A stretch of 64,000 bases of DNA from Owenia fusiformis (taxonomy: Eukaryota; Annelida; Polychaeta; Sabellida; Oweniidae), in NCBI GenBank assembly GCA_903813345.2, contig CAIIXF020000012.1, positions 9,816,432 through 9,880,431 of the forward strand, given 5' to 3'. The position numbers and the translations under genes are program-made. The notes beneath the pieces are model-generated. The model was not told the origin of the DNA. It made no database searches and saw nothing but the letters and a program-made list of their open reading frames with translations. The first letter of the stretch is position 1; each line of letters opens with the position of its first letter. This document shows, piece by piece, positions 47,101-59,100 of the stretch.

Positions 47101-50100
47101 GGTATTTCAGTGCTATTCACTCTATTCAGTACACTCTGGAATCAGGAGAAAAGACAGTGAGATAAAATTTGCATTTGACTAAAACATCTAATGGAGAACA
47201 GAACACTATAGAAGCTATAGGTAATTTTCCTAGAGGTGAAGGGGGTCTTTCTACTTTTGGGTATAAATTCACCAAATTGCTTATCTATGGACCATCATTA
47301 ATTTTCAAAATCAACCTTCTACTAATGTAAAAGAAATATTGGTTAATGTAAGAATTAACAAGAGGGCATAAAAAGAGGTGAAATGCAGATAAAACATAAA
47401 AGCAATAAATCAATGTCATATTTCAATGGTCAACTATGGTTAACCCTCCAAATGCTCTAACTTGCTTAGTATTTGATGACTCACATAGTAGAAGTATTAC
47501 ATTTCAAAATGCCAACACAGAGAGTTAATGGTTGATCTAAAGCCAAAGGTCAGATTCAGTCCTTCCTGGAAATAAGCCTTTCAAAAGTCATGTTTAATAA
47601 ACAATACAAGCTATAGATTACCCAAAAGATGTTGTACATAATTAGTACTCTAATTAAAGATAAAAATAGGCTTTTGATTTAAATTTTGAAAATATAAAGC
47701 TTTATTTGATAAACTTTAGTCAAAATAACTGCACCTCTACTGCTAGGGAATGAATCAAACCAAATGCATACATATACAGTTCCTATTTTCTAGAACACTG
47801 GTTTAAGTTTATGGCCCAACAAAATATGTCTTACCAAGTACAAGCTAACATGTATGCATATAATGTATATCAATAAAAGTAAAAAGAATATATAATATAT
47901 AAGTGGAGACCTTATCAAGTTGTTAATAAACAGTTCCTTTGATAATAAGCTGACTTTATAGGGGGGGGGGCTTTATATACCTATAAAGACAATCATTGTT
48001 GAACTGATGGACTTCTAAGATAAAAGATCTATTAAAAAATCGCAGCGTTGCCAAAGTGCAAATGCCAATGTTTTTGCTATAGATCAAGCAACAGGGGTCT
48101 ACATGACCTGTAATAAATACTTGTAGGTAAAGTTATTATCACAAAACTATTGTCGTCTTTGGTTTTGTAAAAATGTTACCATACGTTATATAAAAATTAT
48201 TGAAAATTATTAAAATTGAACGGAGGGGAGGGGAGGGGTGGGAGGGGTGTGAACGGAAGGGAGGGGAGGGGTGGGAGGGGTGTGAACGGAAGGGGAGTAA
48301 TATGTAATGGAAGAAATATCTGTGAATTCGTGTATTTGAAAAATGAACTCAGTAACACATTTCCCTGTGTACTGATTCGGGCCTTGTAAAATTCAAAATG
48401 GGATGCCTAATGTGGGATTTCACAATAATTTTCTGATCTCTTCAAAGTATGGCTATTGTATTCGTTGGGATTTGCTACTCCATGGATTTGCGGATTTCTA
48501 GTTATTATTCTATATTTTAATTCTGAAAATATAAAAATTCTCAATTTTAAATTATCATCATAACTACTGATATCTAGAATATGAAATTGAACAATGAGAA
48601 TTATATTCAAACTAACACTGTTTCTGCTACTGTAGAAACAATGGTACATCTACTGTAGGCATGTTGTAGTATATCTGAAAATATAAAAATTCTCAATTTT
48701 AAATTATCATCATAACTGATATCTAGAATATGAAATTGAACAATGAGAATTATATTCAAACTACCACTGTTTCTGCTACAGTAGAAACAATGGTAGATCT
48801 ACTGTAGGCATGATGTAGTACATCTGAAAATATAAAAATTCTCAATTTTAGATAATTAGCGTCATAACTGATATCTAGAATATGAAATTGAACAATGAGA
48901 ATTATATTCAAACTACCACTGTTTCTGCTACAGTAGAAACAATGGTAGATCTACTGTAGGCATGATGTAGTATATCTGAAAATATAAAAATTCTCAATTT
49001 TAAATTATAATCATATTACTGATATCTAGAATATGAAATTGAACAATGAGAATTATATTCAAACTACCACTGTTTCTGCTACAGTAGAAACAATGGTAGA
49101 TCTACTGTAGGCATGATGTAGTACATCTGAAAATATAAAAATTCTCAATTTTAGATTAGCGTCATAACTGATATATGAAATTGAACAATGAGAATTATAT
49201 TCAAACAACCACTGTTTCTGCAAGTGTAAAAACAATGGTAGATCTACCAAAGGCATGATGTAGTATATCTGAAAATATAAAAATGCTCCATTTTAAATTA
49301 TAATCATTAACTGATATCTAGAATATGAAATTGAACATGAGAATTATATTCAAACTACCACTGTTTCTGCTACAGTAGAAACAATGGTAGATCTACTGTA
49401 GGCATGATGTAGTACATCTGAAAATATAAATATTCTCAATTTTAGATTAGCGTCATAACTGATATCTAGAATATGAAATTGAACAATGAGAATTATATTC
49501 AAACTACCACTGTTTCTGCCACAGTAGAAACAATGGTAGATGTACTGTGAGCATGATGTAGTACATCTGAAAATATAAAAATTCTCAATTTTAGATTAGC
49601 ATCATAACTGATATCTAGAATATGAAATTGAACAATGAGAATTATATTCAAACTACCACTGTTTCTGCTACAGTAGAAACAATGGTAGATCTACTGTAGG
49701 CATGTTGTAGTATATCTGAAAATATAAAAATTCTCAATTTTAAATTATCATCATAACTGATATCTAGAATATGAAATTGAACAATGAGAATTATATTCAA
49801 ACTGCCACTGTTTCTGCTACAGTAGAAACAATGGTAGATCTACTGTAGGCATGATGTAGTACATCTGAAAATATAAATATTCTCAATTTTAGATTAGCAT
49901 CATAACTGATATCTAGAATATGAAATTGAATAATGATAATTATATTCAAACTACCACTGTTTTTGCTACAGTAGAAACAATGGTAGATCTACTGTAGGCA
50001 TGTTGTAGTATATCTGAAAATATAAAAATTCTCAATTTTAAATTATCATCATAACTGATATCTAGAATATGAAATTGAACAATGAGAATTATATTCAAAC

Positions 50101-53100
50101 TACCACTGTTTCTGCTACAGTAGAAACAATGGTAGATCTACTGTAGGCATGATGTAGTACATCTGAAAATATAAAAATTCTCAATTTTAAATTATAATCA
50201 TATGACTGATATCTAGAATATGAAATTGAATAATGATAATTATATTCAAACTACCACTGTTTCTGCTACAGTAGAAACAATGGTAGATCTACTGTAGGCA
50301 TGATGTAGTACATCTGAAAATATAAATATTCTCAATTTTAGATTAGCATCATTAACTGATATCTAGAATATGAAATTGAACATGAGAATTATATTCAAAC
50401 TACCACTGTTTCTGCTACAGTAGAAACAATGGTAGATCTACTGTAGGCATGATGTAGTATATCTGAAAATATAAAAATGCTCCATTTTAAATTATAATCA
50501 TTAACTGATATCTAGAATATGAAATTGAACAATGAGAATTATATTCAAACTACCACTGTTTCTGCTACAGTAGAAACAATGGTAGATCCACTGTAGGCAT
50601 GATGTAGTACATCTGAAAATATAAAAATTCTCAATTTTAAATTATAATCATTTTACTGATATCTAGAATATGAAATTGAACATGAGAATTATATTCAAAC
50701 TACCACTGTTTCTGCTACAGTAGAAACAATGGTAGATCTACTGTAGGCATGATGTAGTACATCTGAAAATATAAAAATTCTCAATTTTAAATTATAATCA
50801 TATTACTGATATCTAGAATATGAAATTGAATAATGATAATTATATTCAAACTACCACTGTTTCTGCTACAGTAGAAACAATGGTAGATCTACTGTAGGCA
50901 TGATGTAGTTACATCTGAAAATATAAATATTCTCAATTTTAGATTAGCGTCATAACTGATATCTAGAATATGAAATTGAACAATGAGAATTATATTCAAA
51001 CTACCACTGTTTCTGCCACAGTAGAAACAATTGTAGATGTACTGTGGGCATGATGTAGTACATCTGAAAATATAAAAATTCTCAATTTCAGATTAGCATC
51101 ATAACTGATATCTAGAATATGAAATTGAACAATGAGAATTATATTCAAACTACCACTGTTTGTGCTACAGTAGAAACAATGGTAGATTTACTATAGGCAT
51201 GATGTAGTATATCTGAAAATATAAAAATTCTCAATTTTAAATTATAATCATATTACTTATATCTAGAATATGAAATAGAACAATGAGAATTATATTCAAA
51301 CTACCACTGTTTCTGCTACAGTAGAAACAATGGTAGATCTACTGTAGGCATGATGTAGTTACATCTGAAAATGTAAATATTCTCAATTTTAGATTAGCAT
51401 CATAACTGATATCTAGAATATGAAATTGAACAATGAGAATTATATTCAAACTACCACTGTTTCTGCTACAGTAGAAACAATGGTAGATCTACTGTAGGCA
51501 TGATGTAGTACATCTGAAAATGTAAATATTCTCAATTTTAGATTAGCATCATAACTGATATCTAGAATATGAAATTGAACAATGAGAATTATATTCAAAC
51601 TACCACTGTTTCTGCTACAGTAGAAACAATGGTAGATCTACTGTAGGCATGATGTAGTACATCTGAAAATGTTAATATTCTCAATTTTAGATTAGCATCA
51701 TAACTGATATCTAGAATATGAAATTGAATAATGAGAATTATATTCAAACTACCACTGTTTCTGCCACAGTAGAAACAATGGTAGATCTACTGTGTGCATG
51801 ATGTAGTACATCTGAAAATATAAATATTCTCAATTTTAGATTAGCATCATTAACTGATATCTAGAATATGAAATTGAACATGGAATTATATTCAAACTAC
51901 CACTGTTTCTGCTACAGTAGAAACAATGGTAGATCTACTGTAGGCATGATGTAGTACATCTGAAAATATAAAAATTCTCAATTTTAAATTATAATCATAT
52001 TACTTATATGTAGAATATGAAATAGAACAATGAGAATTATATTCAAACTACCACTGTTTCTGCTACAGTAGAAACAATGGTAGATCTACTGTAGGCATGA
52101 TGTAGTACATCTGAAAATATAAATATTCTCAATTTTAGATTAGCGTCATAACTGATATATGAAATTGAACAATGAGAATTATATTCAAACAACCACTGTT
52201 TCTGCAAGTGTAAAAACAATGGTAGATCTACCAAAGGCATGATGTAGTATATCTGAAAATATAAAAATGCTCCATTTTAAATTATAATCATTAACTGATA
52301 TCTAGAATATGAAATTGAACATGAGAATTATATTCAAACTACCACTGTTTCTGCTACAGTAGAAACAATGGTAGATCTACTGTAGGCATGATGTAGTACA
52401 TCTGAAAATATAAATATTCTCAATTTTAAATTATCATCATAACTGATATCTAGAATATGAAATTGAACAATGAGAATTATATTCAAACTACCACTGTTTC
52501 TGCTACAGTAGAAACAATGGTAGATCTACTGTAGGCATGATGTAGTACATCTGAAAATGTTAATATTCTCAATCTTAAATTATAATCATATTACTTATAT
52601 GTAGAATATGAAATAGAACAATGAGAATTATATTCAAACTACCACTGTTTCTGCTACAGTAGAAACAATGGTAGATCTACTGTAGGCATGATGTAGTACA
52701 TCTGAAAATATAAATATTCTCAATTTTAGATTATAATCATTAACTGATATCTAGAATATGAAATTGAACAATGAGAATTATATTCAAACTACCACTGTTT
52801 CTGCTACAGTAGAAACAATGGTAGATCCACTGTAGGCATGATGTAGTACATCTGAAAATATAAAAATTCTCAATTTTAAACTACAATCATAACTGATATC
52901 TAGATTCTAGAATATGAAATTGAACAATCATAACTGTTATGGACGTACGGACGTACGTATGGACGGACGGACAGACAGAGGCGTTCCCTATATCCCTCAG
53001 AACTTGGTTCCATAGGATAATTATAATCATAACTGATATCTAGAATATGAAATTGAACAATGAGAATTATATTCAAACTACCATTGTTTCTGCTACAGTA

Positions 53101-56100
53101 GAAACAATGGTAGATCTATAAAAGGCATGATGAAGTATATCTGAAAATATAAAAATTCTCAATTTTCAATTTTAATCATATCTGATATCTAGAATATGAA
53201 ATTGAACAAGGAGAATTATATTCAAACAACCACGGTTTCTGCAACTGTAGAAACAATGGTAGATCTACCAAAGGCATGATGTACGATATTCGAAAATATT
53301 GAAATTCTCAATTTTAAATTCTTATCATAACTATAATCTAGAATACGTATCCCTCCTATGATGCAAACAATTGTAAATGTAATCAACAATATGAACAGCA
53401 AGAATTACATTCAAACAATTATGTTTACACGTATCATGGGCTTTCAACAGACCCATGCATGTATCTATGAAATGGCGGAAATAGTGAAGATATACCATAC
53501 ACATAATGTAGTATTATGTGAAAACATAAAAATTCTCAATTCTGAATTTCAATAATATCTCTATTCAAAAATATGGATTTGAACAGTGAAGATATCCAAA
53601 CCACCACCACCATCAGAATGATGTGTATGTGAAAGTATTAAAAAGCTGAATAATCATTTAACTGTAAATCAAATACTTATAAGGGTTAGTTTTTGTCATT
53701 GTTCTAATGAACTTCTCATTCTGAATGCTACAATTTACAGATTTAAGTGTTTTGGTTTAGTCATAAAGGAGAGGATCAGGGTTTCAAGATCATTTTATTT
53801 AAATTGATTTTATTCATATAATGGCTACAATAACAGCCCTAAATAAGCTAATTTATTTGTGTCTCACTATCATCAAAATAGGCTCAATATTCTTCACTAA
53901 ACTATGATGTAAATGTGGAGAAACTAGCAATGCCATCTTTTGGAATGCCAGAATAAAAATCTTCAACATTAAACATTTTAAATCACATTAAAATGGTAGT
54001 TGAACCATTGTAGAACAGTTGATTGAAGCAACAATGGCTTAGTTGTTATTACAATGGCAGTTTCCATGGTAGATCTATGGTAGATTCACAGTAGGGATAC
54101 ATTGTATTGTCAGTGTTGTTGAAACAATGGTTAACAACCAATTTCAACCTCAATTCTTTTATTAGCATACATTGTAACAGTGGTTGTATCAATGGGAGTA
54201 CTACCACGGTTCAATGTTGTAAGCAACATGACAAAACACATTGAATACCATTGATCTTTTTATAAGGGTAACCCCACTTCCAGCTTTAAAATCGGTGAAT
54301 TGAATTATGCAAATAAGGCATGAACAATGAATATGCCCAAATGTAACACCTGCAAATGGATTGAAGAATGTAACAAGTTGTTGCTGATTTCAATACTGTT
54401 TTTTATGATTTTGAGTTTACATTTTAAGATGTACTTTTTTTATACTTTAAAGATGAGCTGGATAAAAGGCGTAGAATGAGACATCGCAAAGATCGTGATG
54501 ACAAAAGGAGAAACAAAAAAATTACAATAGAGGAAAATAAGAAGATGGGTATTCGTAAGTATATTGTGCATAGTTTAGATTAAGAATAAGAATTTCATTA
54601 TTATGATACATCCAGTTAAATTCCTGATAAATATTGAGCAATAAATTAAAAAAATAATTCAATTCAAAATTTCTATGTACCAATTGAAAAGGATATAGCA
54701 GAAATAGATAGGCTAAATTTCACCATATACCTCGTATGTGTAGATAATACGCTGTATGAAGTTTTCTTCATTTTTGACAGCCCTCTTTTTTGTGATGACA
54801 CATTTTTATGGTCTCCTTTTTTGTGATGACAGTTGGTGTTCAGCAGTTGGCAATCAGAGCCTGACATAATGTCATGTTAATGCCTCAAATTTTTTTGTTT
54901 TCAGAGCCAGGTCTCCATATACCAATTGAGAGTAGGCGTCAGTTTCCAGAATACCGTGATTCATTCAGCGAAAGTCTTCCCTCCCCGAGCAGTAGTACAT
55001 CCTCTCAAGAGCCTACCCCACTGGGAAGTCCATTAGGTAAGATTGAAATATGCTAATTGGCTGCTATGTATTACACTTTCCACAGTTGGATCAATTTCTA
55101 AATGGTTCTAAATATATGTGTAATGTTTTGAAGTTGAGTTGGTATATTCATTTTTGTCTTAAGTTATGTAGTTTAGGAGAGGGAAGACCCATATGTTGTG
55201 TAGTTACATATTATTACTCTTGATTAGTTTTAACAATACAGTTCACACATTAACTCAATCCCAATAAAACTTTTTAGGTTCATACCTTAATCCCAATGCT
55301 TGTGAGTTCAACCCGAGTGCCAGTACACACAACCCGAGTGTGAGTGCAAACCTGAGTGGTCATGTCACACATGTTGGTTCTATAGATAGTGTTAGCAGTG
55401 ATCTTGGCGAACAGGGGTGCACACCTGTATCTTTTGCACAGGTAAGAAAGAATTAAGCTGTACACAGGTGTACTTTTTGTACAGGTAAACATGATTTTAA
55501 AAGGAAAATTAAAACTTCAAAAAATGAATGATATTTTGGCATTGTAGTCCACATTCATGAATTCAAAATTAATGGATTAAAATGTACATGATTTTATCGC
55601 GGTATTATCACTCATGAATGGTCAATCGTGGTGGTTTGAAAGTGGTCACACTTAGAAAAATAGGTTGCTTCAATATGTGTTTTTATTACGACCGATGCTC
55701 CTATTAATATTGACCAATGCTCCCCGTGGAGTGTTTTACTCCATTAAAAACACTCAGTTGATGAATAATAAACTTAAATGGGGATTTTAAAATTTCAGAT
55801 GTTGAAGGCAGGTCATGATAAACCTCGCCAGTGGCCGATAAAATCATTATCAAAACCAGTCTCTAGTGTAAAGCCTCAGGGTGGAGGACATGTCCGTGTA
55901 GACAGTGAAGAGAGTGATAATGAGGACCGTGTCCCTGTGCCGGAGTTTCATGCATCATTTGGTGATGCTATACAAGCTGCTCTTGATAAGGGCAAGGCAG
56001 ACAGTCAAGGTAGAGTTAAATTGTAATATGATATCCATGTGGCAAGCACAGTTGGAGAGCAGATTATGTAAGACCAATTGGCCCCTGGTTTGATTTCTGT

Positions 56101-59100
56101 ATCAGACAATGTAGTAATGTGGGGTGTTTGACAGTCTTCCATGACTTGTACAAAAAAGGCTGTCATGTGTTCTTGTAATGTCAACAGCTAGAAGAGGTGA
56201 CATACATACAGTATTGTGACAGCCACCCTTTATGGCATTTGTAACAATTTTAACCATTTCTGGGTGATGACATTTTGTCATGTTAAGTACCTTTATGTAC
56301 ATAGGCTAAGGGTTAAGTAATAGTAAGCTGTATACAGAAGAGACAGGTAAACAATTAGGATTGAAAAAATTTTCAAAAACTTGCCGTCTTGGTACGAGTT
56401 CTCCTTACTGGTATCGAGTCGTACCACCAAATCTCCCAAGAATCTTCTCCAAAGTGTTTTCGAAACGTAGATTGTTGAATATTTCAAATCTATATCCTAA
56501 CTCTTCGATAAGACAGCATAAAAAACACCAACTGTACGAACCTGCAATTGCCCGGCAAGTTGAAACTTCCGGACACATGGAAGATTGAAATTTCACCATT
56601 TAAATTGGGTTTAAAAAGATATTATATGAATCAGATGTTTTGATAAATAATTATTAAGTAAACCTTTTATAGTTTTGTACACTTTAATTGATTGTTATTT
56701 CTAGAAAATGAATTACATTTTAGAGAACCAGATAGGTGTCACTGGCGGCGGTTAGCAGGAACCAATCAAATTCCTTGTTTCAAACTTCCATTCATGGTTC
56801 AACACGGAAATCCGGGTAACTTGCCAGGCAATTGTAGGTTTTCAGAATATCTCACCTCAAGACGGCTTTATTCACTCTATATCACTTGAATGTGGTTGAT
56901 TCATAGGTAAGAATTGAGAACTATCAATTTTGGATCAACTCTGCATTGTTTTTTGCAAATTATACACAAATAATGTTAAAATCACCATGTTAACAAGTGG
57001 CCTAAATCCTAGTTGTTCACCTGTCTCTTCTGTATACAGCTTACTATTACTTAACCCTTAGCCTATGTTTATGTAAATGTAGTGAAGTGCACATGAAAGA
57101 ACACAGTAGTACCAGGGCTTGCATTAACGGCGTCCCTTACATGTAAGTGACGCAAAAAAAAATTGTAGGACGGAAAAATAAAAAATATTTCCGTTTTTGG
57201 GACGGAAAAAAAATTGAGTCAAAACTTTGAACATTTTTTGAAAATCTTGAAAATCTCAATAGTTGATCATGTTTGACTTCTTTGAGGTGTATATTAAGAT
57301 CAAAATATGTGAGATTTACATCTTTATTTTGAGTAAAAAAGAAAAAGAATGCAGAAAAACGAACTATTGTAATGGGCGATAATAGGTTATCAGTTTGCAT
57401 GTGACATATTTTTCTCACTGAAAAGCTCATATAAAACCTTCAAAATGAGTTCAATCATACAAATGATGCATACTTACCTAGGTGAAGTAGTCTATTTGTG
57501 ATTATATAACGTCAAAATGGTCTAATTTATGATATAAATCAGAGGATTCTGATCATGTAGAAAATGTAGTGATACACTAAATTACTGAGCGTCAGACAAA
57601 TTCATACTAAAAAATGTTCTTATTTTTTCAAGCAGTTGTTCAGTGCAAACAGCAAGTATAAAGATAATCACAGTATAATAGTACTTACTATAACAGGCTG
57701 GAGGTTACATAACATAAGTGAATTGAATATAAAGAACATGTTTAAATCACAGGGCACGAATGGCAACATTTTGAAAACACATAAGACATGTAAGATCAAG
57801 TCATGCACATTCCAAAATAGCCCATTATAGGTAATTTAGCTTATATATTGGAGGACACACTTTTTTCGCTCGGGACTCACTTTTTATGTCCCCACCACAT
57901 AGTGTGGGGCCATATTGTCGGCCTAGGCGCGTCCGTCTGTCCGTCCGTACGTCCGTCCGTCCGTCTGTCCGTACGTCCGGGAGTTTTCTCCAAAACTGCT
58001 ACAGATATCACCTTCAAATTTTCAGGGATAACTTATGAGTGCATACAGATGTGGATGAAAAATTTTTAACTCGATACCTACTTCCTGTCGGCCATTTTGA
58101 AGTAAAATGCTAAAATCCTTGTCTGCAAACTTTAAGAAAAACGGCTTCACAGTTGCTTTTAAAACTTTAACATCTTGTTCAGCTCACTTCATTCTAGATC
58201 TGATTAGGTTTTGGACCTGTTAGCTCAGTCATATCAGCCATTTTGAATGTCTTAAGAAAAGTTAGCGCACGATAATACTTTGTATCATATTGAATGGTGT
58301 TTTTGAGTTTTCATACTTTAACTATTTAGTAGCTTTATAAATAATTTCAGATCTACTTTGTTGTAAAAGCCTATGTTATTGTTAACAGTAGTAATATGTG
58401 ATAATTTTGTAAGAAGAAATCAGCAAAAACACATAATCACTTTTTTATTGTCGGCCATTTTGGATTTTTCCGTCCTAAAATCTTGTCTGTGAAGTCTTGT
58501 CTACATGTTTTCAGGTGAACCGTTTGGTGGATCAATTTCAAATTTTCAGGGATGATTCTTAGTATAAAAATCTAGATCTGATTTGTTTTTTGGCATTCTG
58601 GGTAAATGTCAAGGCAGCCATTTTGGATTTTCCGTCCTAAAATCTTGTCTGTAAAGTCTTGTCTACACGTTTTCAGGTGAACCGTTTGGTAGATCAATTT
58701 AAAATTTTCAGAGATGATTCTTAGTATGAAAATGTAGAACTGATTAGTTTTTTGGCATTCTGGGCAAATGTCAAGGCAGCCATTTTGGATTTTCTGTCCT
58801 AAAATCTTGTCTGTAAAGTCTTGTCTATGCATTTCCAGGTGAACCGTTCTGTAGATCAATTTCAAATTTTTAGGGATGATTCTTAGTATAAAAATCTAGA
58901 TCTGATTAGTTTTTTGGCATTCTGGATAAATGTCAAGGCAGCCATTTTGGATTTTCCGTCTTAAAATCTTGCCTGTAAAGTCTTGTCTACGCGTTTTTAG
59001 GTGAACCGTTTGGTAGATCAATTTCAAATTTTCAGGGATGATTCTTAGTGTGAAAATCTACATCTGATTAGTGTTTTTGGCATTCTGTGTAAATGTCATG

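Larger units (their letters stand above)
43332..54195. mobile_element. Putative giant TIR element enclosing the 149-bp array (RNF10 intron 11)
   Basis: CCATTGATACAACACTTGTAG at 43332 on is the imperfect mirror of GTAACAGTGGTTGTATCAATGG ending about 54194 (around 26 bp with a small gap). Both flanks also carry GGTTGTTAA and CCATGGT words related to the monomer. A perfect 24-bp palindrome, AACTACCATAGT plus its complement, lies at 43459-43482. The simplest reading is a TIR element whose interior expanded into satellite. The ends are imperfect, so this is tentative. Confidence 0.4.

Noticed and set aside
49059-49256. Minus-strand 65-residue frame, identical at 52043-52240
   Set aside because: Repeated satellite sequence; identity reflects array duplication, not a protein.
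43900-53350. CRISPR array
   Set aside because: The repeats are contiguous 149-bp monomers without unique spacers, within an intron of an animal gene.
58572-58865. Minus-strand frame with repeated peptide units
   Set aside because: Follows the 163-bp tandem repeat of a TIR element. The period is not a multiple of three and the frame does not continue through the array.
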